Source of the DNA: Paramecium tetraurelia | Lineage: Eukaryota; Ciliophora; Oligohymenophorea; Peniculida; Parameciidae | Assembly (NCBI RefSeq): GCF_000165425.1 | Contig: NW_001798985.1 | Location: forward strand, 1-64,000 | DNA length: 64,000 bases | Direction: 5' to 3' | In this document: positions 38,701 to 51,600 of the stretch, piece after piece | Layout: each line of letters opens with the position of its first letter | How positions within the stretch are numbered: the first letter of the stretch is position 1 | The notes under the pieces: model-generated | What the model was told of the DNA's origin: nothing | The model's input: only the letters and a program-made list of their open reading frames with translations | Database searches by the model: none | Position numbers and translations under genes: made by a program

Positions 38701-39683
38701 AATGTTTTGGAGAATCATAAAATATTGTCTACTTACGAAAACTCTCTTGTTGCTAAATTCACTATTTTTAGATTTGTTAATAAGTAACCATATCCATATA
38801 TTTATAGTTTCATTTAATTTTTTATTACATCCTTTTTGTCAAGTTATTTTGTCTAACTCAAATTATGCTAAGTCAATTTAGAAATACAAAATGATTGTTT
38901 TTAAATTCTGTCTAATTAGATGACAACTATATTCTTAACGAATATTATATCTCTCTAAATCCCTAAACTAGTTGCTCCTCACATAAAAGCATTCATTACA
39001 AATGTATTGAATACCAAATATGATAATTTAGCTATTGACGAAGAAAGATGAAAAATTAGTAGAACATCCATTCAATCTGATTGATGAGGAGATAGAAAGG
39101 CAATTAAAATTAGACCCCTATCAAACTAACGAAGAGGTGGATGGAAGTGTAAATGACTATATGGAATTGGCAATTTAGTTCTCTTACCTTTCACTTTTTG
39201 GTTTAGCATTTCCAGCTTGTTACATCTTGGCTTTTGTCTAGAATGTAGTCAAACTTTAAGTCGATAAATTCAACTTCTTTAACTATTCAAGAAGACCATT
39301 CCCTCAAGGTGCATCTTCAATAGGAAATTGGTTGATTATATTTGAAATGATATCATTCCTGGCAATATTTACAAATGCTGGTTTGATTGTTTTTACTTCA
39401 GAAATAATTAAGGAAAACTAGGTGTAAGTATTTACAACGCTTTTAATTGTATTCTTAACACTAAAATATATTATCAGATTTCTAGTTCCTGATGAACCTG
39501 CCGAAGCTCTGGTATTGAATAGAAGACATGAATTTGTTGTGGAGAAGGCAGTTAAAGTAATGAGAAGTGATATTATTATTTTAGGGATTTCAAACTGAAA
39601 GCAATGCCAGATATTTAATACAAAAGATTAATAGATCGATTGGTGGTCCTAAGGAGGTTATAAGCAGTGAAGAGGAGGATTGA
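35800..39683 (+). CDS. anoctamin/TMEM16 family protein, paralogue A
   Basis: About 1,267 aa with three introns (38784-38807, 39004-39031, 39557-39584). The first ~700 residues form a cytoplasmic N-terminus with a Lys/Gln/Asp-rich insert near 36.35-36.7 kb. The membrane half shows anoctamin hallmarks: IRDYFGEKIALYFDFLSYYA, WSTFFMEFWKRE, RPAFEG, INFFNFIYNKV, NDYMELAIQFSYLSLFGLAF, YSRRPFPQGASSIGNWLII and FLVPDEPAEA. Anoctamins are calcium-activated chloride channels and/or lipid scramblases with ten membrane helices. The acidic residues DYMEL and VPDEPAE lie where Ca-site glutamates are expected, but activity cannot be assigned. A paralogue follows 68 bp downstream. Confidence 0.92.
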
Positions 39684-39751
39684 ACTTGAATAGACTTTCT
39701 TTTAATTAATTGTTGTTTATTTTTTCAAATTAATTTATTATTTTATTGAAA

Positions 39752-42700
39752 ATGTCGACTTAGCAAAAATCATAATCGGCTAAATAGATTTAAGTGAAAT
39801 CGAAGGCGCAAAATAAGCAATCCTTGAACTCTAAGAAACTAAAATAATAAAAAATTTAAAACCAAAAGGAAGAGTCCTTAAGGGAAATTCTGGGCTTCTT
39901 TACAAATTAAGTCGATGCTAAGAAATTTCTAAAGAAGAAAACTGCCAAAGATTTGGTTGATAAGGATATCAATGATAAGGAATACAAGGAAGAGAAAATT
40001 TAAGATGAATTTCTGAATCCAAATGAATTTGCAGAAGTTAAAGGAACATACGATGATTACAATATTGGAGATTTGGCTGTAATCTTTTAAAATCCAGACT
40101 CCGATAATTGCGAGAATAGACCAGTTTCCTTCAAAGATGCAGTCAAAATATACGACGAAATGTTAACTGTGATGACTGATGAAGTTTCAAAATCGTAGAT
40201 GAAAAAAGAAAGATGTTCATTTCTCTTGGCATTTCTAACCTTAGATGATTATGAAGATAAGAAGGATGAGGGAAACCAGAAAAAGAAGAAAAAGAAAAAT
40301 TTAAAGAAAGAAGATAAATAAAAAACAATCAAGTCTTTATAGACTGCCACACAATTCGGAGAGGAAAAGGAATAGTTACAAAAAAAACAAGAAAAAACAT
40401 CCTATGATAGATATCTTGATTTCTTAAGAATGTATAAAAAATAAGAACAAGACCAAAAATTATAAGAAGATGAACAGAAAAAAGGAGGGGAAGTTATTCA
40501 ACAAAAGAAATAAGCCTATTTAGATGAAATTGGTATCGAACCTGATAAAATGGAAGTTAATCCTAACATGGTTCTAGATCCAATAAAAGAATTGCAAAAA
40601 GTGGATATAAGCGATACTTCTCAATTCAAAAAAGTCAAAAAAAAATGGTGTTAAGGTTAATATTTAAAGAAGACTAAAATTGATGAATTTCAAGAAAAGT
40701 ATGAATGGACATGCCAAAATACTCCCCCAAAGGATTTTCTAACATTGATCAGATTTACAATTATGGCCAAATTGTGTAGAAATGGGTTTCTTCATTGTAG
40801 ATAGTTTATTAATGGTACAGGAGAGTTGATTTTCCTTATCTTAAAAAGCAGTAAGGAGGTGGTGAAAAGATCAGCTCAAAATATGAAAGTCACAAAACAG
40901 ATTGAATTGGGATTTGCTGATTTGTTTAGTTTGGAACCAGTTGATGAAAGTTTCAGACCTTTAAGATTGAAGAATTACATTAGACAATATGCAAACAATG
41001 AAGAAATTAAGAAAAAGCTTTAAGAAATTCTTGATTCAAGGAAGGAGGCTCAAGGTAAAGAGGATGAGTTTAAAAAGAAATAGGATTAGTAGGATAAGAA
41101 AGACAATAAGGATTTAAATACTGATCCCAATTAAGCTTTAGTTGATTAATTGTAACATTTTAAAAAGATGCAAGATTTCAAAGAGAAAAAATATGTGGAT
41201 TAAGAGGAAATCAAGATAGAAGAGAATATTTAGTAGTAGAATAATTAAACTATTGGAAATTATTGTGATTCTCTCTATCCTATTATTTGTTAATGGGATG
41301 ATATTTTACTCCAGGTGTACACCATCTTAAAGTAGTAAGAAGTTGATAAAATTATGAAAATCATAGCCAAAGAACTTAATATTGATTAGAGTCACGAGAA
41401 GGTTGAATTGATTAATGATAAAGATATCACTAGGAAGGAATGGGAGATCTATTACATATATATGGAAATCTTATTGCATTTCGGATAGAAGATACAAAAT
41501 TTAAAGAAAAAAGGGAATTCTCAGATCTAAGAAAATTAAGCTTTCTTGTATAAATTGATATTTAGAAAGGCATTGGGAGATGCAAATGAATTATGGTATA
41601 AAAATCATCCAAGTGTAATGAGTGAAATAACATAGAATAAGTCAATCTTATTGAATTTATGGGGTAGACTAAATGTGGATCCAGTTGCGCCTTATACCGA
41701 ATTCTTTTAACCTAATAATGAGGTAGGAAACTCAATGTGGAGAAAGTATGAAGTCAATGAGAAAGGTTTAAGATCAGAATTTATTAATATGGAGAAGATT
41801 AAGATTACTCATGCCATTGTATTGAAAAACATCAATATTTTAAAAATGATCAAGGAACTTATTGTGACTGCCTACTTCCCAATTCACGACCATTATCAAT
41901 TGCAAGCCATTCCCAAGAGTCCATTCTTTGAGAAACTAATTGAAGGTGAGTTTATGCAACCAAAGGAAGATACTGAACACGAATATGAATTAAAAAATCT
42001 CTTTAATGAATTAAAGGATGAAGCAGAACCAACTGACTTTGATTCAGATAGTTTAGAAGAATCAAGTGCGTTTAATTTTAGGATCCCTTGGCATGTATCA
42101 ATCAATTCTATGAGAGATTATTTTGGTGAAAAAATTGCTCTGTATTTCTCTTTTTTGAGTTATTTCACTAAACAACTATGGTATATGGCTATTATTGGTA
42201 TTATTGCCTAAGGATTGATCTCTGCTTCCACAGAAGAAGCGAAATCCACAATGATTATCTTATTTTCATTAGCTATCATTATTTGGAGTACATTCTTCAT
42301 TGAGTTTTGGAAAAGAGAACAAATCCTATTTAGTGTTTAGTTTGGATAACAAAATTTTGAAGAGGATGAGGCTGAAAGACCAGCCTTTCAAGGTAAATAC
42401 ATAAGATCTATTACAAACGATGATTTGAATGAAGAATTTTATTCTCCTTTTTTGAGAAAGATGAAACAATTGTTTTCATTGGCTGTTAGTTTTCTTATCA
42501 TAGGATGTGTCATAGGTAGTGTGTTGGGAATATTTTTCTTTAAGAATTTAATGTTGTAATAGAAAGCCGATCCCTTTTATGCTTAGAATGTTCCAGCTCT
42601 TTTAAATTTTATTTAAATTAACTTTTTTAACTTTGTCTATTAAAAATTAAGTGACATTTTCAATATGTATGAAAACCATAAGATTTTATCATCCTATGAA

Positions 42701-43678
42701 AATTCTCTTATTGCTAAAATATTCATATTTATGTTTGTCAACAAGTAAGTTATGATCATTATTGTAGTTTCAATTCTTTCTTTATTATTTCATTTTTGTC
42801 TGGGTATTTTTCATAATTACAATTGTGTAAAGTGAGTGAGGAAGTGTAGAATGACTGTTTTTAAGTGTTATCAAATCAGATGACTGTTATTTTTCTATCA
42901 AACATCGGTAAAAACATTCCAGAATTGGCAACTCCCTATATTAAGGCATTTATTACCAAAGTAAATCATTTCATTCTATAAAACTATAGCAAATGAAATC
43001 CAAAACTACCAAAGAAGTTGAACACGCATTTAAGTTGATTGATTCAGCCATTGATGATCAAATGGAATTAGAGCCATATCAAACAAATGAAGAAGTAGAT
43101 GGAACAGTCAATGATTATATGGAACTTGTTATTTAGTTTTCATATCTTGCTTTGTTTGGACTTGCCTTCCCATCATGCTACATATTAGCATTTGTTTCGA
43201 ACATTATAGAAATACAAGTTGATAAATTCAAGTTGATCAGAGTTTCAAGAAGACCCTTCCCTTAGGGAGCTGCAACAATAGGAAATTGGCTGATCATTTT
43301 AGAAGTAATCACATTTTTTGGGATATTCTCAAACTCTGGATTAATCGTCTATACCTCTTAAACAATTCAAACTAATCAAATTGTCATATTTTCAGTTTTA
43401 CTCGTAGTTTTTTTGGCATTGAAATATTTTATCCGATTTTTGGTGCCAGATGAACCAGAATCAGCAACAATTCTAAATAAAAGGCATTAATACGTTGTTG
43501 ATAAAGTAGTTAAAGTAAGATCTATTACTATTTTAAGGGTTTTGCTCAAACTGGACAAAAGTCATACACCCCTGCTAAAATTAACTTAAAAATTGGAGGT
43601 GTCATCTATTCACAATAGGTTTCATAAATATTCAATCAAGATGAGAGTAGCAATAGAAATGAAGAAATTGCTGAATGA
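39752..43678 (+). CDS. anoctamin/TMEM16 family protein, paralogue B
   Basis: About 1,283 aa. It has three introns (42745-42767, 42961-42989, 43515-43537) at the same positions as paralogue A but with different lengths and sequences. The N-terminal EESLREILGFFTNQVDAKKF and DEFLNPNEF match A closely. The membrane half repeats the family signatures: MRDYFGEKIALYFSFLSYF, WSTFFIEFWKREQ, RPAFQG, NDYMELVIQFSYLALFGLAF, VSRRPFPQGAATIGNWLIIL and FLVPDEPES. The Lys-rich inserts (40.26-40.5 and 41.0-41.25 kb) differ from A. The ends also differ: B has a longer tail, and the small exon after the third intron is poorly conserved. The pair arose by tandem duplication after the introns were in place. Confidence 0.92.
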
Positions 43679-43945
43679 ATTATTAATTAATTAAAATTTA
43701 AATTTCTTCTTTTAGATTTATACTTTTTTTTTCTTTATTTGAAGTCCTTATTAATTTTGTTTTTGATATAAGCATACAAATGATTTCAAATTAAAAATCT
43801 CATATCACCAAACGAAGAAGAACTAGAATCCTTAAATTTCATCGAATGAATGAAGATGATTCATAAACAGAATTTATTTTTTTTTCTTATTTTTTAGTAA
43901 TATTATATTATTATAATTCAATAAATATTATTTGAAGTATCAAAA

Positions 43946-44155
43946 TCAGATACACAAATCTGTAATTTGTTCAATAATTTGATCAGACATCTTTTTTTTC
44001 CTTTTCAATCCTTTGATTTACAATTTACTCATCTTTTTATTGATCTTTTTCATCTCTATCTTAGGATAACTATGATCATTTTATTTGTTCGACCAATAAT
44101 CAACCAGAATGTTACCTGAATAAACTTCATAAGCTCTATATTCAAGTTCTCTCAT
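43946..44155 (-). CDS. small basic hypothetical protein
   Basis: 69 codons from ATG 44155 to TGA 43948 with no splice. It begins MRELEYRAYEVYSGNILVDY, then has a strongly basic Lys-rich middle (KKINKKMSKLQIKGLKRKKK). The gap between anoctamin B and Sec6 is otherwise AT-rich. The coding feel is fair but the length is short. No family recognised. Confidence 0.35.
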
Positions 44156-44190
44156 GCAATTAATTATTTCAATATTTTTATTAATTAAAA

Positions 44191-46482
44191 ATGTATTAAT
44201 GTTAAAAAGTGTTTTAAAATGAAGAAGAAGCCAAGGCTGCAGCCAATCTAACTATTATGGAAATCTTAGGCAATCCAAGCTATTAGGAAGATGAGAAGTT
44301 CGACAAATTGCTTAATTCGTTTATTGAACAATAATTGGAACTAGAAGACAAGATTTAGAAGATGATTAAATCCTAAATAGATGCACTCAATAAAACTAAG
44401 ACTTTTATGGATCACTGCTTTAACAATGTTGAAAAATGCGAATAACAAATAGAAATTCTAAATTAAGAATTTGATAATGATGCTCAATTTCATAAAGAAT
44501 TAGTCAACTATGAGAAGATATTTTTTTATCGCAAAAATATTGGATTAATGCTTGATCAAATGAAGTACATATTCAGAGTCTAAGAAGAAATTGATAAAAT
44601 GAATTCTACATTTTAAAGTGGAAATTGTGATTACGAGAATCTTCATTATAAACTAATTGCTTTGGTGGATATTCGAGATAACATCATAGAAGCAGTTAAT
44701 ACATCTCCATAATCGAAATAAGACTTAAGTGTTATCCTCAATGAATTCAAATGTCTATCAGAATTTGAGAACAAGTTCTATGACAAGATATACGAGATCT
44801 TTTTGACAACAGTTGAAGCATCTATCAAGAAACCTTAATAATTGATAAAGGCATTACAGATCATTGAAACTGCTGATAAATCTAGGGAATTAAGAAAGAA
44901 GGAATTGATTTATAAAAAAAGAGCCATAGTAACTATTTAATAGGGCATTGATGAGAAATTTAATTAGAAATTGAAGGATGCAAAGGATGCAGTCTAAATT
45001 TTAGAGCAATCTAAGTTTTCATCTGCTGATTTGATTTTGGCATTTGATCACACTGTAAAATGCTTCCCAAAACATTATGATATTTTTAAGATTATTGAAG
45101 ATTAGTATAAAGTAAATGTAGAAAAGAGAATCCTTCCCTTCCTTGAAGATGAGTAAAAGGTGACTGAGTCATTTGGTACTTTAATCAATTTACTAAGTTG
45201 GGTTGATTCCTATGAATAATTGTTAAGCAGAGTTGGTGAACAGAGTGAATCCTACGTTGCTTTAAGATGCAAAGTTAAATCTTACATGCCCATCTTTCAA
45301 GACCATGTAAATAATTTAATTATCGATTATTCTGAAAAGGCAATAAGAAAGGACAAGAGTGAATAGCAAACTTTAGAAAACATCACTAAACTTATTAAAA
45401 CTAAATAGGATTTATTAACCTACTTCCCAGAAGATATATTCCACTTTATCAATTAATAATTAGATATTCTTGGTCCAAATCTAAAGGGAGAAATATTTAT
45501 TGAATTTATTCGTTCCGTCTGTGGTACTCTATCCGAAGTCTTGAAAAAAGAATGCAGAGATTTTATAAATGAACTACCTAGCAGTGAGTAGGAAGGAGAA
45601 GTTTCACCTATTTACCTGCTAGTTTTACAAACCAATAATTATTACAAATGCATGACATATTCTAATGAAACAAAGGAATATTGCTTAAAGTTTTGTAATT
45701 AGTTAATATCAGAAAGAGTCTAATAAATATTTTATTAAGATTTGACTGGAGGTTTCAACGAAATCATTAATTTGTTGTTAGAAAAATCCTGTAAGTTGGT
45801 TTTTAATGAAATTAATGATTAAATTATCCCATTTCTATTCTCACCCAAATGGTAGAATGAGAACTTGATAGATCAAGCATTATTCACTATTAAGGATTAT
45901 CTTAAGGACATTTAATTATTAATGTTAAATTAGATTCATTTTAACAAGCTAGTCAAATTGATATTCAAATAACTAATCACCACATATGAAGAATAATTAT
46001 TATTTACTGTATAATTCATTGCAGGCATTCCTAAAGGTATATTATAAATTTGATAATATTTAGGTTACTTTCCCAAATTGTTAACAAACCTGAGTTTTGT
46101 GAATGAATAGGATAAAGATAAGAAAAAGAAAGAAAAAGACAAGAAGGCAGCTATTTAGATGATACTGTCTAACAAAGAGTTGGTTGTACCATAAATGCAG
46201 AGAGACAAGGAAGTCATAATGAATTCTATAGAATAAGATTATATTACTTAGGTCGGTAAGACAAGTGCTTAATAGTTTGATAAGATCTTGACTACTCTTA
46301 TCAAATCGATCAACAATCCAAAGAGTGAAATTGATGGATTGCTTCAACTTTATCCACAAAGTTTTGAATCATATGCTGTGTATATTTTGGAGGTAGTTTT
46401 TTGGATGAGAGAGGATTGCGATTCGAAATATAAGTAATAAAAAATGGAAATATTAAATAATTTAATAAACAAGAAATAATGA
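44191..46482 (+). CDS. SEC6: exocyst complex subunit Sec6 (EXOC3) homologue
   Basis: 754 aa with one 27-nt intron (46037-46063) that contains an in-frame TGA. The start at 44191 is the ATG in frame with the body; the next Met is ATG 44257. The protein is all helical: an N-terminal coiled coil (QQLELEDKIQKMIKSQIDAL) is followed by long helical bundles. Sec6-like landmarks occur late: LLVLQTNNYYKCMTYSNET, then FLFSPKWQNENLIDQALFTI with IKDYLKDIQLLM, matching the Sec6 segment 'LFTKKW...TIEDYxxDF'. Sec6 is a core subunit of the exocyst, which tethers secretory vesicles to the plasma membrane. A charged Lys/Asp insert (NEQDKDKKKKEKDKK) near the end is unusual for the family. Assignment rests on motif pattern and length. 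Confidence 0.72.
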
Positions 46483-46531
46483 TTATCTTATTACTTAATA
46501 AAATAATAACATTTTACAATATTTGATTTGC

Positions 46532-48321
46532 TCATTTATACAAATTAAATTATTGATTAAAAGAACCCATAGGTATATTCGATGAAGAGAACTGTTATTA
46601 ATTCGGAAAAAGCTAATCTGAAGTGTAAGGCATTCTTACTGTATTGAGCTTTTGATTGAATGATTAGCTGTGTAATTCATTCTCTAAATTTCTTACTCTA
46701 TTGTCCTATTAGATTGATTATTCCTATATAGATCAGTAGAATACTCTTAATTTTGTAACTTCAAATTCCAGTTAATTGTTTCTATCTTACAGCATCTAGC
46801 TTTACAACTTGATTTAATGGTTTTCTACATAAATTAAATTATCTAATACCCATATTTAAAGAATTAACCTATTTTTCATATAAAATTAGATCATTATGCA
46901 TTTCTCTCATTTTAGCAAAATTACTATTCAACTCATTCTTATTTACAGAGTCAGCCTATGAATATTATTCAAGTTAGGATTTTAAAGCTAAATTCTATTA
47001 GTCTAATGTAAAAATGATAGAATCTCTTTTTTATAATTCGCCTTCCAGAAATTAAAGTTAATTTTATTGTTGATCCTGGATGGTCTTCATTTCAATCTAT
47101 TTATGCTGAGCTAAAGCTATGCTTTAGTCTAAATTTCCTTGTTTCTTCTTCAATTCTTAATCGAGGAATTAACATTAATGGACTAATTGATCCTTGTATT
47201 TTTGCAATTGTTGAAGTTGATCAGATTATTTCTTGATTTCTAGTTCGGCATTGGCTAACTTCTATTATTAATTTAGAAATTCCTATTTGCCATTCTTTAA
47301 GGTCATGGATAGTTTTTCAATGTCTTGTTGTTCTAATTAAATTATAGAGCAATAAGTTACATAGTAAATTCTATTAGTTTAGATTTTGAATAGATTCTTC
47401 CTATTTCAATACTTAATTTTTAGTACTATAGAGTTCCTTCTCTTTATTTTCTAGTTATTTGACCTATTATTTTTATAATTCAAACTGATGGGTTTGATTA
47501 GCAAGTGACTTCTATAAAGAATTCACTTATCCTTGGAGTTCTGTGATTTGAATGGTTGCTCTATGTGATTGATCCTTAGAATTTTCTTATTGTTTTTTGA
47601 GTTCAAAATTTAACATATCCAAGGTTGCTTTCATCTTTTTATTGTCAGTGTACAATTGTTCCTATTATTCTCTTTGCTATTCAATTTTTAGATCCTTTTC
47701 TCTCAATTGCTATTTGTAGGTTTCAATGAATCCCTTTAGATTGGTATTTTCATGTTCAACAGAATTGAGATAGACTAGTTGTCTTTTCTAATCTGAGACC
47801 TAATCTTGGAGATCTTTGATTTATTTGTTTAGTTCATTTTATTTGGAGGTTAGGAAATTGTAATCTTCCAACTTCTTCTAGATTCTGTCTAAGTCTCCCA
47901 ACTTATATTGGTTCTCTTGGAGAGCCTCTTATTTTCTGCGAACTTCGGATTTCAACTTTAGAATCATTTCTTCCTAATAATCGAATTTGGCTTTGAGATC
48001 TTGTTCAATCGACTTTTGGTTTTTAACCGATTATCTAAAGGATTAGAAGGTAAACTGAATACAATTCAGATTGGAGTTAGTCGATAACTTTTTTGAGTTG
48101 TGAATTCTCATTCTATAACTTCCTCAATTGTGATCTAGGTAGGATAATTGCGTTACTTTAAGTCTTCACCCTCTTCCCTGAGTGATTGTTGCTTTTCCAG
48201 AAGTGCCTGCTCTTGGGGATTGATTTAGTCGATATTGTAATTTGACTTATATGATTATTCCTTAGGGGTTGGGTTGGATTTAATTCTAAATGAGAAGGAA
48301 AAACTTACGATTGTTTGTCAT
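46532..48321 (-). CDS. long coiled-coil protein, function unknown
   Basis: About 554 aa after five introns (23, 28, 28, 25 and 21 nt) whose sum fits the frame change exactly. After a basic Asn/Ser-rich N-terminus (MTNNQLNPTQPLRNNHIS) nearly all the rest is continuous heptads rich in Gln, Glu, Lys and Leu. Examples are LKSEVRRKQEALQENQYKLG and LEDYNFLTSKQNELNKQIKD. A Ser/Gln-rich tail ends the protein (NIPMGSFNQQFNLYK). Scaffold, golgin or basal-body types are possible, but no family signature was found. It converges on Sec6 with only 49 bp between stops, and diverges from the TRRAP gene with 286 bp between starts. Confidence 0.78.
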
Positions 48322-48607
48322 TCTCTATTGTCTGGGGATGTAGACTATGGGGATAGAGTTAAAAAAAGTTACAGATTGGTTGGGAGCAATGTATTGAAAG
48401 GTTGTGGAACTGGAGTCGGTTATTAATTTGTATTATTGTCTTTAGGTCTGGAGAGAGGGTTGGGTGAGGGGATGGTCTTCTCTTTCTGATATTCATTTTG
48501 AGCAACATTTTGATAGGAAAGCATTTATTATACCGAACAAATTTTTACGATTATTTCTTATTTTCATAGAGAGGGAAGGAGCGAAATTGATCATTAATTT
48601 AATTAAA
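48322..48607. promoter_or_regulatory. divergent intergenic region (coiled-coil gene / TRRAP)
   Basis: 286 bp between two divergent start codons, somewhat G-richer on the plus strand than other gaps. It must hold both promoters. The TRRAP frame stays open back to about 48464 but has no upstream in-frame ATG, so 48608 is kept as the start. No defined element recognised. Confidence 0.4.
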
Positions 48608-51600
48608 ATGTCTCAAATCGACCCTGCGTATTTCGAAAAGCTCAAAGAATAGCTTAACAACCTAAACAACAACAATGAGAGCTTCACAGAAAGGAATATC
48701 TTTGAAATCCGAGAGAGATTAAGTCGAATTTCTGAGGAGGTACATCAAGAAAGAAATAGAGACACCAATCATGTAATCAATTCATTTGAGTCAATCATAG
48801 CAAGTCCTCTAGAACAACTAGAAAATCTTCGTTGACAATTGTTTGAACTTCATTGTTTACGTCCTTTAACATGTTGAGCCTCAGACAACTCGCAATACAA
48901 AATTCTTAATTAGGGCTGCCATCTTGGAATTACTACAGAAGAAAATTCTGTTGTAACACATGACATACCAAGTGGTCGAATAGATGACTGCTGTGTTGGA
49001 GAAGGACAACGAGAATAATGCTGCTGTGGCCATCCGCATTATTAATGATCTACTAAAGTCTAATCAATAATAATCACATCAATATTAAAGATCAAATACT
49101 CTATTTTCAGATGCATTGCTCTTGAGACTCTACTCATTCTTTGAGCAACGGATTGAATTCCTGGTTAAATTTAATAATGAGCTCAAAAAGTCTCAATACA
49201 AGAAACTTTTAGGAGATAATCAAAGTAATCCCTTTTAAGATCAGAATTACGTGTTACAATCAGAAGCCGAAGACAAAAAAGAGAAGGACATAAGACTCAA
49301 TGTTTATAGTTTATCCTTTGTGACTAACATACCGCCATTCTTCATTTACACAATTTTTGTTTTAGACTCTATAGTCAAAGATGAAGTATTCATTCAATAT
49401 AAACCTAGACCAAAACCCAAATGAGAGAAATCTTGAAGCGAGCCTTGAAGACCATGAATCAAGTGATCAATGAAACCAACTTCCAAGATTTGTTGTAGAA
49501 AGTCCCGAGAAATATAGTCTAAGAACTATTCAATGCCTACTCCAAATTTCTATAATTGCTGGCTCTCACCATCAAAAGGGATGAAAACTAGTTACAACCA
49601 CAATCCAGAATCATCAAGGATATCTCTGACACCATTAAGTTAGATTCCGTTGTTGCCACCATCATCAAAACCCTCAAACATTGTCCTGTTGACATTATGC
49701 ACCTAAGAATCGATATCAGCAACCGTCTGAAATAGTCCATCATTTAGAAGAGAGATCCCATCTAATAAAACGACATGAATGACAAGATCAATGAAATTAA
49801 TGCCAATGTGGCTGAATTGATTGATGAAGAAACAATAGTTGGTAAGAACCTTAAAATACCGCCCTATCAAAAGACTAGCATCTATCAAAATTGGCTAGAC
49901 ATTGTTAAACATGTAGTTTAGAGTTACCTTCCTAAGTTAGAGTAAACACAATCGCAATAACCACCAAATAACCTAGAGAAAATGTAGACTGATTTCATTA
50001 ACAATTAAACTTACATGGAAAAGATTTTCAACACCATATTCAAAGTTCTATTCGATTCTTCCTTGCAATTATCCATCCATGAAAAAGCTTTAGATTTAAT
50101 CAAGGTGTTCTTGGAATTGTTTTCTAGGTAAGGTACTTACTTCATCGATAAGATTCTACTCCAATATTACATCGATCAACCTCAACAACAATAATAATCG
50201 AATGACTCTATATTCAAGGAAGTGACCACTCATAGTCCAAAATACAAGTTGTTGGATAGATTATTCTAAATGATTGGAATGAAATTAGCATAGATTAGAA
50301 AGCAAATCTAGTAGATCAAAGAGATGTTAAACAGAACCTAAAGATGGGGTATTATCAAGAAAACAACACCATAAACAAATGTATCTTCTATGCCTTGCAA
50401 TAATGAACCCTTAAGTGAGAGATACATTTCTCAATTAGAGCAGTACATTAAAGAGAACGAAATTGATATCGATCAAAATCTAATTACTCAATAGGATTAA
50501 GCAGCTACACAAGTTTATACTTACGATGACGAGGAAGAATACTAGGTTAATTCTATTAGCATCAATTCTTACAGCTAATTCATTGAATTTGCTAAGGAGG
50601 TGAAATCTAAGATATTCGATTAATTGAATGAAATCCTACAGAAGTTACTTCACTTTGTGACCACAACAAACAAGGACATCGTAATGAAGTATAAGAATAG
50701 ACCCAACTTTTAAATTTCCTAGAGGTTGGCACCCTTAGCGTAAGCTTCAAATGAAAACAAACCATATCTAAGTAATCTGCAATGTCACTACATGTCTAAG
50801 ATAATGAAAAATGGTCTGATGATATTTGATGAATTGCATGATCATCAGAGAAACCATTTTGAAATTTTGGATTATAAAAAGAAAACAATACCTCTATTCA
50901 TGCAATTCTTCATTTAGTTTCAAGATCCCATTAATTTTAAGAACATCTTTGAACCTAATTCAAAATTATTGCTAAAGATCTCAGTCAACTTAATTAAGAC
51001 ATGTCCAGAAACACATTGTCTTCCATTATTATTGTAGGATCACCTCTAGATATTGAGTCATCCTGAAAACTAAGCTCAACCTAAATTGTCAGTGAAGTAT
51101 TACATCGAATTTCTATTGAATTTATATTTGAGAGAACTGCAAACTACTCCAGAATTGCCATCCAGATTCGGCTATTGTAGAGGAGGTTAATTGATATAAA
51201 TGAGCAATCAAAAATAATAAAATGTAACATAAAAAGATTAAGATGAGTACATCTCATTAATACAGAAATTGCTAAGAATTCCAATTAGATTATTTCCCAG
51301 AGTGAAATGCTAATAAAATGAAGAGCCAATAGTAAAACCCCTGGTGAAGTAATTGATATTGTTTTTTGTAAAGAAGTCACATGAAACTTATTATCCCATA
51401 GACTTTCTAGGATTGTTATTGTCGTTGGTTAAAAGAATATAGAATAACGATTAAGGAGAAGGATTGTCTAAGTACTTCCAATAATTGTGTGACAAATATG
51501 ATCGAAATGATAAGTAACAGATCCTTCAAAGGCAACAATATGAGTTGTATCATAAATTGAATTTGAGTGGAGTTAATATTGTTTTAAACATGTTTGAATT

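Noticed and set aside
43679-44190. TATTATT-rich runs as a mobile-element end
   Set aside because: Simple AT-rich sequence with no terminal repeats or target duplication.
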